Below, one piece after another: positions 23,190-35,907 of a DNA stretch of 64,000 nt. Within the stretch, counting starts at the first letter, position 1. Every line of letters starts with the position of its first letter. The notes below the pieces were generated by a model. That model was not told the DNA's origin, did not search any database, and saw nothing but the letters and a program-made list of their open reading frames with translations. The stretch is from positions 153,243-217,242 of the forward strand of contig NMRA01000399.1 in NCBI GenBank assembly GCA_002633005.1, in the 5' to 3' direction. The translations under genes and the position numbers were made by a program. Source of the DNA: Phoronis australis (lineage: Eukaryota > Phoronida > Phoronidae).

Positions 23190-23628
23190 TAAAGTCCGTC
23201 TATGCACAGCCTACCCTAGAACAACTTGCACTAGTGCAACTTACCCCAAGTGGAGCGTCCACATAGAAACATCTGATAACTAGGGGAAGGCAGAAGAAGA
23301 TAGTGCTCTCTGCGTGACAATGAACACATAATGCGAGTATGGTGTGCGAACAGAAACCAGTCTGTATGTAACTGCACCTGATAATTACTTCTACCTTGCC
23401 CCTGGTTTGCAGTCACACAGGAATTAGAAGTGGCACAAGTTACCCTAGAACAAGTTACCCCACCTTGATAAGGTGGAGTAAGTTGTCACAAGTGGGGTAA
23501 GTTGTCACAAGTGGGGTCAATTGCACTAGTTTAAAAAGCGTCCACACAAGCCTTCAAACCAAGTGAAATTCCCGCTCCAGAAGTTACTGGTTCTAGGGTG
23601 AGTCTGTGTGTGGACGGCACTTAATCGT
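23190..23628. mobile_element. Possible MITE with AAGT(G)CCGTC ends
   Basis: The left end AAGTCCGTCTATGCACAG and the reverse complement of the right end, AAGTGCCGTCCACACACAG, agree at most positions. Inside are a TTGCACTAGTGCAA palindrome (23226-23239), repeated AAGTTACCC/GGGTAAGTTG motifs and a CCACCTT-GAT-AAGGTGG hairpin (about 23461-23477). Target-site duplications were not resolved and no transposase is present. Confidence 0.4.
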
Positions 23629-23929
23629 CTCTTTTCAACTGAGGCCACATTTCAAACTGAATGAACATGAGGAAAGTTGTGAATCAGTAGGATTTAGTTG
23701 GTGGTCTTTGGTTCATTTTAACCCATATCATTTGTAACTTAATGAGAACAGTTGGTTCATTAGCGGACCAGCTGCAAACAGTTTAACAGTGGTAGTCTGT
23801 AGTAGTGGGTGGCTTGATAGTTAATGGAAGACTGAAGCACACCAGCAGGTGACTATGGGGGGTACTTACATAAAGGTGACTATCTTGGTGGGGGGTACTT
23901 GATTTGAGATTTTCAGGGGCATTGAAAGC
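23629..23929. other. No gene recognised
   Basis: AT-rich lead-in to R7, with GGGGGGTACTT repeated near 23867 and 23900. Confidence 0.35.
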
Positions 23930-24190
23930 GTTCCTTTGTAGGAGCGGTGTTTCAGCAAACAGAAACGGAAGTCTAAGCCCGAGGCGAAGCTGTGAACAAA
24001 AGCACGGGTTCAAGCGCAAGTTCTGTAAGTGGTAAGTTGAGGATGGGCGATTGCCCAAGAGGTGGGCACTTACATGGAAATTAACACAAAGTAGGGGATG
24101 GGCAACAACACAAGCAATGGGCGTGTAAACCGGAAATTGACCAAAAGTCGGGGATGGGGGATTACCGGAGCATGGGCGTTAACCCGCAAG
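23930..24190 (-). repeat. Dispersed repeat R7, copy 1
   Basis: The reverse complement of this segment matches 59878-60220 (CGCGGGTTAATGCCC, TTGGTCAATTT, CTTCGCCTC and CAGACTTCCG in order) and in part 52465-52675. Each of the three copies carries a different tandem array, either inside it or at its edge. Confidence 0.75.
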
Positions 24191-24195
24191 TTTAT

Positions 24196-24665
24196 GGTAT
24201 ACGCATTGCCATTAGTGACACAGGCACATACCCATTGCCATGTGACACTGGCACATATACGCACTGCCAAGTGACACTGGCACATATATGCACTGCCAAG
24301 TGACACTGGCACATATACGCACTGCCAAGTGACACTGGCACATATAAGCATTGCCAAGTGACACTGGCACATATAAGCATTGCCAAGTGACACTGGCACA
24401 TATAAGCATTGCCAAGTGACACTGGCACAATAATACGCATTGCCAAGTGACACTGGCACATATAAGCATTGCCAAGTGACACTGGCACATATATGCACTG
24501 CCAAGTGACACTGGCACATATACGCATTGCCAAGTGACACTGGCACATATAAGCATTGCCAAGTGACACTGGCACATCTACGCACTGCCAAGTGACACTG
24601 GCACATACAGGTATATGCATTGCCAAGTGACACTGGCACATATATGCATTGTCAAGTGACATTGG
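24196..24665 (+). repeat. 29 bp minisatellite, about 16 copies
   Basis: The unit is GTGACACTGGCACATATA plus AGCATTGCCAA. The length 29 is not a multiple of three and no phase contains a stop on the minus strand, so all three minus frames stay open and give up to 189 codons of a 29-residue repeat. That pattern argues against coding. The array abuts the end of R7. Confidence 0.95.
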
Positions 24666-24925
24666 AAGGGCTTATGAGCGTGGTTGATGTTTTAAACCCA
24701 TAGGCACTTAAACATTCAGCATTGACAGGTATACAGCAAAAATTAATGCAACATGAACATGAATGGTAACTTATGTTATGCAGTCACTGAGTTCCAGATC
24801 CATTGTCCAAGTCATGAGCACTCCCAAAGAAGAGCTATATAAAATTGGGCGTCTGCTCAGAAACGTAAAATGGTGCCTACAAAAAGGTTAATCAAAACCC
24901 TGACAGGTTCCATTTTAAATACACA

Positions 24926-25075
24926 TTCAGTATATAGAAGGGTATACAATACACTTCAGTATATAGAAGGGTATACAATACACCTTCAGTATATAAAAGG
25001 GTATGCAATACACGTTTAGTATACAGAAGGGTATACAATACACCTTCAGTATATAGAAGGGTATTCAATACTTTC
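24926..25075 (+). repeat. ~30 bp minisatellite, 5 copies
   Basis: CAGTATATAGAAGGGTATAC followed by AATACACCTT repeats five times with small changes. Confidence 0.9.
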
Positions 25076-27139
25076 CTAAACTTCAAAAACTTTTGTTGTA
25101 ATGACATGTTCTCACTTTTTGACAACATGGCATCTCTTCCTCTACTGTTTCATGCCCAAAGATGTATTTGCATGCTGAACTATGCTAATGTATAGCAGGA
25201 ACTAAACGACCATGCAATTTAAACAACATCTACGCTAAACAAAGTGTAGTTGTCTTTATTGACAATAAGTAAATGTTAAAAGAAAAAATTCTGCAAATAG
25301 GTGACATTGGCATTAACACTCACATAGCCTGCATCATGCAGTGTTAGGCCCCAACACCTGGACACGGTTGAGTGATTTACGGGGATCATTTTCCACACAA
25401 AAAAACAATGCACTTCATATTCACATTGTTGCTATATGTTGTATTTCTAACTAATATGACCAAGTAGTCACAGAGATGAGGAATTAGCGTGCAAGTTACA
25501 CGTTAGGGAATTAACTTAAGTTCCAGTATCCAAGAATCCCAGCAAAAGGATTGAGTTAAACTATGGAATTATCCCCTCTTTACAAAAGTAATAAAACCCA
25601 CTTTTTCATGGAAGCTCCCAGTACAAATGCGTCCCCTTTTGGAGTCCACTCGCCAAATGGATGGGTATCCAGACTTCCCAGCTGCACTCCCCAACTTATA
25701 GAGGAGGAATTGAGCACGCATTATTCACAATTCTTGACAGAAATCTGTAATCTGTGAAAAAAGTGTGCAATCCATGGTGAAAAACTACCACCATGTAAAA
25801 CGTGGCAAGCGTGTAAAATGTGGAAAGCATGTAAAAATATGAAACCTGATGTGACAAATGTGTAAAAGACTGCTACGCTCACGTTGTAAAGCGAGTCAAC
25901 ATATGACACGCAAACATGGAAAACGTGTAACAACTTTCATGCTAACATGCTAAGTGTGTACGAGCAACTCGAATGACTGGGTAAAAGGCACCATAAAATG
26001 AAAAGACAAAATCAAGGTCATTGAACTTACTTAAGTTATTGTTGAAAATTGACAATTAAAATCATGGTGACATCCATTAAAGATAACAAAACGTAAAGTA
26101 CTCACAAGAACAGTTAGATAATGTGACACATAATACCTTAACCAGACAGTTACACGCCAACAAATCCCACCTTAAGCATTTTTTTCTTAAATAATTCAAT
26201 CCAGACAGTCATTACTTACAAGCATGATAACAGCTTAGTTTTTACACCAATTTGTGCAGATGACTGATAAGGTTTTAGGTTTCATAGCAATGGTTTTTAA
26301 CCACTTGATAACAGGAGTAAAACAATGTCAATTACTTAGATTCTCATATGACAAGGTTACTTAAGGCTGTTAAAAATCTTTGTTCAAAGGGAGTTACTGC
26401 CTTGAACTAATTATTTTCCAATTATGCCATCCTCAGAAAGCATTTGGTGAACACAGTGCTGGTAATTTTCAGTGCATCATATGACATATAACATACTCAG
26501 CACCTGAAAGCCATAAAAGTAAGCTGCACTCAGCTTACCTGGAGAGGGCAAGGTTTCTGCCGAGATGAAACTTATGGAAAGCCATGGCGGAAAAAATCCA
26601 GGACACATATTTTCTATGCAAGATTTAAAAACAAGCCAAACAAGCCAATACATTATTTTTCATTCTGCAGCCTTAAAAACTCAAAACCCTACTTTTCACA
26701 TTCAGCAATATTTTCAATATTTTCAATATTTTCACTCTGCAAGACCAAAAAACAAGATCAAAACTTGTTACCTGACGACCAAAAATTGATCACGTCAGCA
26801 CCGAAAATTTAATACATCAAGCCCAAAATTTATCATGCCTGAAAATTTTCACGCTAGAAGACGACGAGACAATCTACAAGCATTCATGAGACAAATCCTA
26901 TGCTAACATTTGGAGTTTGTTACTTACCACAATGTTACTTACCCCAATGTCTAAGCGAGCCTAAGTCATACTGTGACAAAAGCGTCATAATCGATTCACA
27001 AATTTATGTTCATTGCTCAGCCATGATGCTGAAGGGAATCTATTCATTAATTAACCTGATAATGCATCTATTTTAAAAATTCAAAAGCAGCTTATATTTC
27101 CTTTTAAATTTCAAAAACAGTCTTGTTGGTCTTTTGACT
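25076..27139. other. No gene recognised
   Basis: AT-rich. At 25790-25930 degenerate AACGTGTAAAA/CATGTAAAA units recur, and AATATTTTC repeats three times near 26707-26735. A 64-codon frame (plus 25563-25757) has no recognised domain. Confidence 0.5.
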
Positions 27140-27690
27140 TACTTACTATTCAGTTTTTGACTTTGAAACTCATATGCTAAATGGACATGTTGCTTAACAA
27201 CCGCAATTATCTCACTGAGCATGTTAAGCCAAGTTCATGAATAGAGAGTAGCTCAGTCTCCAATTATCTCACTGAGCATGTTAAGCCAAGTTCATGAATA
27301 GAGAGTAGCTCAGTCTCCAATTATCTCACTGAGCATGTTAAGCCAAGTTCATGAATAGAGAGTAGCTCAGTCTCCAAATATCTCGCTGAGCACGTTCAGC
27401 CAAGTTCATGAATAGCAAGTAGCTCAGTCTCCAATTATCTCACTGAGCATGTTAAGCCAAGTTCATGAATAGAGGGTAGCTCAGTCTCCAATTATCTCAC
27501 TTGGAACCTTCAGCCAAGCCCTGGTGAATAGCAAGAAACTCAGTCTTCAATCTGTGACAGCACCATCAAGCCTTTGATGTGCCAGGACTTAATTGGATAC
27601 TCTGGGGGCAAAAGGTGCACACTTTCTTGTCCACTTGCATGCAAATCTTGTTAGCATAAGATTTGCTTAATGTTGGCTGCTCAAAGTGAT
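27140..27690 (+). repeat. Dispersed repeat R5, copy with array
   Basis: Both flanks match 19491-19760. Its middle holds six copies of a 57 bp segment that is single in the sister copy. Confidence 0.85.
27204..27545 (+). repeat. 57 bp minisatellite, 6 copies
   Basis: CAATTATCTCACTGAGCATG begins at 27204, 27261, 27318, 27375 (variant), 27432 and 27489 (variant). The unit is part of R5. Confidence 0.95.
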
Positions 27691-28887
27691 GAAGTTTGTA
27701 CAAGGTACACCTAAGTCCACTAGAGACTGATTCTGCTTGCTTGGAAGGGCACAGGACTTCTTGAAATGTCAGAAAACGAATTCAGATTGATGTTCAGAAT
27801 TTGTGGAATTGAAGAAGACCCCAAAATTCAAAAAGTGTAAACAAAGTTGGCACAGGCTCCACTTTTCCAAACATGAATTATCATGATATAAGCATTCAAA
27901 ATCAAAATCAATTACTGTGCACATTGGCTTTGTGCCCATCTTTGTAAAGTGCAACGCGTTTGGTTACATGCATCAATTACATTACTGAAATGAGAATTGA
28001 ACAACCTGTTTGTCATGAAGCTGTCGCGCTATTGTATGTCATAGACTAAACTGCAATCTTCAAGAAATTGTTCAGTTTTACTCAAAAAATCTGAAGATAA
28101 AAAAACGGATCAGTTTTCACCAAACATTAGCACGTCACACAAATGATCTGGAATTATACTCAATGACAAGGTGTGGTTACTTCAGTTTTACTGGGAAAGT
28201 CTCAAATGAAAGCAACTTGAGACACCTGCAAACACTAAATCAAATAAACACATCCACATTAACTTTAAGTTTTCATACACATGAGGTTACATTGTCACAT
28301 GACCTAGGAGAAATACAGACAACCACAAAACCACTACAGTGCTCCAGTAATACAGTGGAAGGAAACAGTGCATTGTGGGATAATGTACTTCATTCCCATC
28401 TTACACCCCCACAATGAGTGGAAATAATTTACTCATTCTCAAGATAATTAAGAAAAACATTTCCGTTTCTATGACAATACACAGCAGGATAAAACTAGTG
28501 AGTCAACTTATCCTGATGATACTTACAAGAGCTGACACAGGCGCATTACATAATTATAGCAAGTCTTCACTTATTTCGCAAAAAAATAATTGCTGAAGTT
28601 GTTATTTGTCTATTTTACAGAGACTGGTTAGTTTAAAGCTAATAGGATACAAATTAATTTCATTTCTAGACATCTTCATGGCACACACCAAGCAAAAATA
28701 AACATAATTTTTCACGACCTTTACTTCTGTTGAATAGGGTTACAGAATAACTTTCTCTTGTCAGCCACATTTCTCGCTAAATAGCTGAAAATTTAAGATT
28801 CCTTTCTCACTTAACGCCAACATGGTTGTGGTTGGAGCAACAGTCATAAGTGGGAACATGGGGTAAAACTGCACCATCGTCCTGTTT
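27691..28887. other. No gene recognised
   Basis: AT-rich DNA. The frames at 28163-28417 and 28414-28596 carry no domain or exon boundaries. Confidence 0.45.
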
Positions 28888-28956
28888 ACCTGTCTCTTTA
28901 AACACATTTTACCTGTCTCTTTAAACACATTTCACCTGTCTCTTTAAATACATTTC
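28888..28956 (+). repeat. 23 bp tandem repeat, 3 copies
   Basis: ACCTGTCTCTTTAAACACAT starts at 28888, 28911 and 28934. Confidence 0.9.
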
Positions 28957-29849
28957 GGGTTCTTAACCAAAGAGCCAAAATCAACAGCTAACCAGCCAAT
29001 TTTTGTACTCATGGTAAATAGTCACTGCTCATCAGGACTGAGTTGTATGAAGCTCCTAAAGTTATCTGCTGGATAAGTTTGATTGGTGCACGACGTCAGG
29101 AGCATTGTTCAATAATAACAACGGGACGCCTGATAATGCAATGTCATTGTTGCTATACAGGTAGAACTTTTATGCAACTGGGCCCAGGTGACTTTCCTGT
29201 TTTTAAGTGCAATTCCATGTGCGCCATTTTAGAACTTTAGGGTTGTCAAAAAGTAGTGCTGAAGTACCAATGCATTTCCTGAACTGTTGTCAGGTTTGTA
29301 TGTCTTTCTATGAATGGTAAAATCACCAATTTAGGATGCAATATGAAGGACAACTGAATTTTTTTCTGTTTTCATAAATGATTAAGTACCATGACATCAA
29401 TGTTTTGTTATTTATATTTTGAACAATTGTGAACACTTTGAACAATTGTGAACATTCACAACAATGTTAGAAACTTTGAAAAATGGTCAATTTTGGAAAT
29501 TACATTTGTCTGATATTGATGAGATTTTATCATTACAAAAATATAAGGAATTTTTAGACCAATTCGGTAAAGCTTAATTCGTTCTCTAGCCTGCAAAACT
29601 GGGCTCATTATAGCTTTAAATCTAAAAAGCCAAGCACACGGCCGTTAAGACATTTGCTAGGATTTTGTCGGAAATTCACAATTCTGCTAGACAAGTATCA
29701 CATATCATTTATCATCTAAAACATTACCTTATTTGTCAAATCAAAAAAGCAGTACACCTACACTGAACACATGCAAAATGGAATTCTCGCCAAAATCTAC
29801 TGTGTCTGAAAACAACTTGGCGGGGATGTAACTAATTGTGAAGACTAAA
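28957..29849. other. No gene recognised
   Basis: AT-rich. GAACAATTGTGAACA is duplicated near 29421-29452. Confidence 0.45.
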
Positions 29850-29994
29850 ACTCACTGTATTAAAACGCCAAAAGGGTTCTCCCAAAACAGGAACCCTAAC
29901 TCACTGTATTAAAATGCCAAAAGGATTCTCCCAAAACAGGAACCCTAACTCACAGTATTAAAACGCCAAAAGGGTTCTCCCAAAACAGGAACCA
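29850..29994 (+). repeat. 49 bp tandem repeat, 3 copies
   Basis: ACTCACTGTATTAAAACGCC starts at 29850, 29899 and 29948, with GGTTCTCCCAAAACAGGAAC in each copy. Confidence 0.95.
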
Positions 29995-31300
29995 AAACAA
30001 CAGTTTTCAAGATGGTGATGTCTGGAGCTTCAAGTGAAGGTTTCTCCTGGAATACCACATTATCCAAAAAATTATCAGTTATGTAGAACTATAAAAAATA
30101 AGCAATAAAGAATAATTGAGAAATTTTAAATGGATCAATGTTAACCACCACTAGAAACTAATTAAATGCATCAATGCAATAAACTATTATCGAGAACTAA
30201 TTTAATTAAATGCATCTCTTCCTATTCCAGCAAAAACCTATTTTTAACATTATTGATTTTCTGTCAACTTAAAAAAATTATAACTTGAACAAATGACATC
30301 TAATTTTAGATGATGTCTATGGTTTTATTTGTTCTCTGATGGACGCTTTTCACATTTTACCAGGCTCATCATGTTAGTTGTTGACAGCTGCCGCCCCCTT
30401 GTGGTGAAATTACAACAGATCAAAATGTCTGAGAAATGCATCCAGTGGGAATTAAAAGATGTATGAAATGAAAATCAATTGAAATTGATGCCTGATCAAT
30501 TCAAACATAGCAGTGGAAAAATGGAAATAATGAAATTTCCAGGCCAACATTTGTAGGACTGGACAATGAGATGCACAGATTTAGATGGCAATTGAACAAG
30601 ACAATTTCAATATGCCTTCATTATGCAAAATATGTGTATTTATCTCACGTCAGGCTAGAAAGACAATCAAGCTTCTCCACACATTGCTGGTGAATTTCAA
30701 GAGCATGGTTCATTACATGTGGAAAACTATGCACTATTCTGAGGCTGTGTTCAGTTTATCTGGTCAGACTAAGAGGTTGGTTTTTGCCAAACTGAGTACT
30801 TACTGATAGCCACAGTTTTAGGGGGGATTAGTCAGCAGAATACACACTGATTCAGTTACAGGACCTTGATACACAATTCTGTGTACTTAGACAAATACCT
30901 ACAAAACTATAGATTTAAGTCTGGTAAAAGTATATTTTCTGAAAATAGAAATAAAATTTTTACCAATCAGGTCATACGACTACGTGTTTTCAGTAAAATT
31001 TAGCAAGAAATACATCCATAGCAAAAGCAATGGCATCCACAACACGGTATGAACAACATGGTCAAATATCGTTTGATATTCAAGGTCAAATTCCCTTTTT
31101 GTTTTGTTTGAGGCACAAGTGGCATATTTCAAAAGCAATTTCTAACATTATTTTAGAGAACAATTCATTAAGCAAGTTCCCATGCCGGAGATATGATGTT
31201 CAAAATTTGCTGACCTTGGACATTTTTTGAGGGCACTGCATAACCTCAAGTCTTTGTGCACAATAAATGTTTGTCTATCCATCTGTACTGCGCTTTTGAT
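29995..31300. other. No gene; one small repeat shared with 41 kb
   Basis: TATATTTTCTGAAAATAGA followed by TTTTTACCAATC (30927-30967) recurs at 41270-41328. A CTCF-like core on the minus strand, CCACAAGGGGGCGG, lies near 30390-30403. The frames here lack domains. Confidence 0.4.
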
Positions 31301-31304
31301 TTTT

Positions 31305-31333
31305 TTACTGTAGCCAGGTCTACACTACAGTAA
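31305..31333. other. 9 bp perfect inverted repeat
   Basis: TTACTGTAG (31305-31313) and CTACAGTAA (31325-31333) form a stem with an 11 nt loop. Confidence 0.6.
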
Positions 31334-31379
31334 CTGAGCCAGTGAAGCACACAGCCAGTAAGTTAACGTCAGACTTAGT

Positions 31380-31445
31380 AGGACAAGTTACATGTACCCC
31401 TATCTTGATAAGGTATGCTAAGTTGTCACAACTGTGTCAAGTTGA
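31380..31445 (+). repeat. R9 fragment
   Basis: GGACAAGTTAC, TACCCC, CTTGATAAGG and TAAGTTGTCACAA occur in the same order as at 23440-23500 inside the 23.2-23.6 kb element. Confidence 0.5.
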
Positions 31446-31453
31446 CCCAGCAT

Positions 31454-31716
31454 AAATAGTGTTCACATGCAGTATTACTAAATAGTGTTTACATGCAGTA
31501 TTACTAAATAGTGTTCACATGCAATATTACTAAATAGTGTTCACATGCTGTATTACTAAATAGTGTTCACATGCTGTATTACTAAATAGTGTTCCTATGC
31601 AGTAATACTAAATAGTGTTCACATGCAGTATTACTAAATAGTGTTCACATGCAGTATTACTAAATAGTGTTCACATGCAGTATTACTAAATAGTGTTCAC
31701 ATGCAGTATTACTAAA
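31454..31716 (+). repeat. 26 bp minisatellite, 10 copies
   Basis: AAATAGTGTTCACATGCAGT plus ATTACT repeats with few changes. Confidence 0.95.
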
Positions 31717-31830
31717 CCTAGTGACAACTCATTGCAGGAATAACTTGTTAACATGTAGCCTGGATAGCGCTCAACAAATTGTTACGCTGTCCTTGCTACT
31801 TGTTTATTGGCAGAAAAATCAAACACCTGA

Positions 31831-32171
31831 AGGCCCTTTCGCATACTAAGGTCGACGCCTCGATGTTTTGGGGAGTTGGGTAGTGTCGTTGCTAATCATA
31901 GTTGCTATACCTTGCTCAAATAATCATTAATTGAATTAGAAATAAGTTTTATGTCAATTGTCACAATCCCACGTAAGTTTTCCTATGAAATTGTCACATT
32001 AAAAAAATCTCAGTGTGCACGCGATGCATCAGTGTTACCTTACGATTACTTCGATGACAACAGCGCCACCTACTGTTTACTATACCGAAGCAGATATGAA
32101 TGGTTTAGTTAACTTCGCAGTTTACGTCGACGCTCAGCTCAGACCGGAGGTAAGTCAGTATGAAAGGGCCT
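31831..32171. mobile_element. 341 bp MITE-like element with AGGCCCTTTC ends
   Basis: The left end AGGCCCTTTCGCATACT and the reverse complement of the right end, AGGCCCTTTCATACT, match apart from two bases missing on the right. GTCGACG occurs near both ends in inverted positions. The interior has no transposase and is more CpG-rich than its surroundings. The target-site duplication is not clear. Confidence 0.55.
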
Positions 32172-34490
32172 AAAGATACTTTGGCCAAGCTTAAAATCAC
32201 CATCTCAATCCTATACAACGACCCTTGAGAAGCCTATAAAACAATCCATGTTTACAATCACATAGTCCCTAGAATACTATTACTCCCCACATTAAAAAAC
32301 TCTGACATACAGTAGAGTGTACCTCAAAAAGGATCAGACAAAATCCCTTTTCCACCATGACTGTCACTCCAACTTCTCAGACAGAGAATTTCTCTTTATG
32401 CTCAGTTGTGGTGAAGGAGAGTTATGTGTACAGTCCATACATTCTGTACATATGGCTTTAATTAGGTAAGAGTTGGTCACATAACCTCAACTGGTCTAGT
32501 GTGGAGTGAAACACCTAAATGGCATGCTCAGCCTGAACCAGAGAGTCATACTATCAGTTCACAACCTCACCAGTCACAGTGCAGCAAGAAGCATTACCTG
32601 GACAGGTAAACCTTCTGTTAGTGATGTCCTTCCATGTATCTTGAATAGGATTTAACCTACAGTTGATTGTAGGAAACACAACTGACTAGAGCTTACATAC
32701 TAAATATTTATCTAAACATACACACAGACACACTCAAGTTAGCTACTAGCAAACATGTGCATAAATAAATTTGCAGCCCAGTCAATAACTGCACATTTGT
32801 AAATCTCATTAAACAAATTAAGTATTTGAACAGTTCTAGTTATAATACACAATGCTGCCAGGGAGCTAAAGGTTTGACACAAGTGAGGTTGGGGGCAATT
32901 TTCAATCAAACAAACCTTCAATAAATTAATTCTGGAACAGAGTGAAATTTTGATGGCTGGTATTTTTCAACAAAAACAAATGTGAACTAGGGAACACCAA
33001 GTTTATAACCAAGCAGTAAAAGTTTGCTACCCAGAACAGAGTTTTCTACCACACACAGTGAAAGTCTAAGCATTTTAGCAATGCTGTGTGGTTTTGAAAA
33101 AACGGCAAACCATAACAAATAGTTTTGTTCAAATTTGAAGAGAGGTAACTGAACCCTATTGTGTGCCATTTGCCAAATTCTTTAATAGGAATGAATTAAC
33201 ACAATAACCTTTCAAACTGTCTAGACCACTTGATAGTAATATAATTAGTAATGACTTACAATTCATTACAGATTTTCTAGAGTTCATCAACTCTTGAGAC
33301 AGACTTCTGAAGTAACCATTCTATAAATAACCATGTGTGCTCATTTTGAAAAAGCCAAATACCACACACATCCTAGATAACACCCCGGTGGGGGGGTCAA
33401 ATTAGGGTAGTAGTAAAATCAAGGGGTGGGCATAAAACCGTGGATTGGGACTTCAAACAGAGGTTTTTGGGTCCCTGAGCTGGGCATTCACCCTTTATCC
33501 ACAAAAGTTGGACCTGCATGCAAGACTTAAATAAAACATACCAAGGTTTTATAAAGGAAAAGACCCCATGGGGTTCATGAATAGACATGTGGCTAAGTTG
33601 TGAATTTTTTCACAATTTGTGGACCCCCTTGGTAGGAGATAACATTAATATTCCTGCCTGAATTAAGCCAACGTACTGCTGAGACTCCAAGGTTTCTTTT
33701 CCACAGGTAAGCGAGTAATTTTTTATGCTAAAATTGACGAAAGACGGGCATTCATAAAGACATTGGTGCATTCAAGGCAGTCTCCGTTGTAAATATAGGG
33801 GTATTAAGCTGAGCTTGATGGGCCATCAACACAGATGAGCTTTAAGGACTAATAATCGATTTATGTTCAGCATTAAACTATTTTTTAATCAAAGTTTCCT
33901 ACGTTTTTATCAAAGAGATTCACACGTTTTTGTAATCATTAATGTATTGAACAATTATTTTAATATTTTAAAAATCTTTGCAGCTTTTGACTTGGATGAT
34001 TTTTTTGAAAAGTGATCTAGAACCTATTAATCATTTTCATTTTTGGGACTATAAGTTATCATGATATATTTGAAACAGTTGTTTTATGCAAACTAAAGAA
34101 ACGTTTGGCTTCATTTTCATTTTATAGCAACTAAACTCACTCCGTCACACTGTACTGCATTTTGTTTTAGAGCTAACAATTCTCTTGAATTAACTTTTTA
34201 CAAGGAATCTATTTTCAGAAGACAAGCATTTCCAATATTCACCACTTCTGGTCCATGATATATCAATTTTTGCCAGTGTTTCACTGCAGTGCAGGCCTAG
34301 ATAATGTAGTAAATGCTGTACTGCACACAACAGGATTCCAGTTACAGGCTGACATTGAAGGATGGAGGAATATCTAATGCCTACCTGGAGTCCTGGTGCC
34401 TGAACAAGACTGTAGGAACACCTAACAAAAGATCAAATTGATATCTAGTTTTCACCTCCATTTAGAAACTGTAGTCCCCTGGAGTTGAAA
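32172..34490. other. No gene recognised
   Basis: AT-rich DNA. Open frames are no longer than about 63 codons and lack domains. A G-rich run, GGTGGGGGGG, lies at about 33386-33395. Confidence 0.5.
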
Positions 34491-34525
34491 TGAGATGAGA
34501 TGAGATGAGATGAGATGAGATGAGA
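34491..34525 (+). repeat. GAGAT pentanucleotide microsatellite
   Basis: About seven TGAGA units lie in a row. Confidence 0.95.
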
Positions 34526-35483
34526 GGGTCTTGTAATCAATAATAGTTCAGCATGACAGGTGCAACAAGCCGCTGTGCATTATTCAAACAAAACAATGCA
34601 ATGCCATCAGGCAGCTTTCATAAATAGCAAGAGTTGGGGCTTCAAACTGGACATGAACACCAACTATGAGATGACAATCGATTAAATGCTCAGGCTTACC
34701 TTAATGAAATGGAATATATTAAGACACAATCATCCCAGATTAAGAACAGTATAAACACACAGATTTTGCTTACAGCTTCTCTCAGACTGTTCCATTAGCC
34801 TTAATGACATTCCCAAATCCATGGGAAACTTGTTATAGACAACTAAACCACTTCACTATACCAGGCAGTAGATTGTCAAAACTGAGTCAACAATTTCATT
34901 GTTTCAGGGTCTGTAAGAATGTTTCTCTAATTAAGTCCAGATGCAGTACAATCAATTTCAGCTCCTTATTGTTTCTCTGTGCTCACCAGGGGGCAGCCTA
35001 GCTGATGACAAATACTCCAACACTTAATCCACTACTGGAACAATGATGACAAGAGAAATGAACAAACAGCTTGTGCAGCAACAATTATTATCTGCGCAGA
35101 GAAAGAAAACAGTGTAAATAAAAAGGCCAGCACAATAATCGACACCTTACATGTTGGAAGGCTACTCCACATCTATTCCATGTATTCGACACTTTAATTA
35201 CAAAACTCGGCAGAAATCAATGGGAAATCTATGTAAAAACACTCGAGAACTGGGCAAGGACTACAACATAGAGTTGAGTGTCATACTCGACACTACTAAC
35301 ACGTCATGAACAAATGAAAGAGTAGCGCAGTCTACAAAGAAGATTTCTCTTTTAATCAAAGAACTGGAGAAAAACAAGAATGCATGCCGTGCACGGACAT
35401 CGTGACATCCTGCTTCCAAAGCAAATAAAGCTACAATGAATCAGTCTTCTACCAGGAAATATTGATATTTAGTCTACCTAGGG
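34526..35483. other. No gene recognised
   Basis: AT-rich. A CTCF-like core, TCACCAGGGGGCAGCC, lies at 34983-34998. I see nothing else. Confidence 0.45.
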
Positions 35484-35583
35484 TCATAACACTGGACCCA
35501 TAACACTGGACCCATAACACTGGACCCATAACACTGGACCCATAACACTGGACCCATAACACTGGACCCATAACACTGGACCC
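35484..35583 (+). repeat. 15 bp tandem repeat, about 7 copies
   Basis: CATAACACTGGACCC is repeated without change. Confidence 0.95.
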
Positions 35584-35907
35584 GGCTTGTGGCTTATTCA
35601 GATAATGCCAAAAAGACAAAAGTTGGTTCTGATCTATGCCAGGCCCTACTCAGTTTCAGACCTGCCTTCATCGACACAAAATGTCCTTCTACATCAATTT
35701 CAGCAAAGGTCACATGTTTTTTGTTGTTGAAAACTTGCACAGGCATACAAAAGGTTATGGTAGACTTGAAACACCATCTTTGCCAAACCACGACTAAAAA
35801 ACAAATCCATCATTTTTCCTAGTCTCAAGCCAATTTTATTTGTATGAAAAAGTGAGCAATTAAAAACGCTGCATCACTTTCTAATTTTCAAAAAAAACAC
35901 AGACCAT
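35584..35907. other. No gene recognised
   Basis: Frames are open on both strands at 35589-35822, but they are mutual shadows without domain evidence. Confidence 0.4.

Noticed and set aside
24070-24662. Long minus-strand frames (up to 189 codons)
   Set aside because: They are produced by the 29 bp array, open in all three phases, with no start or splice support.
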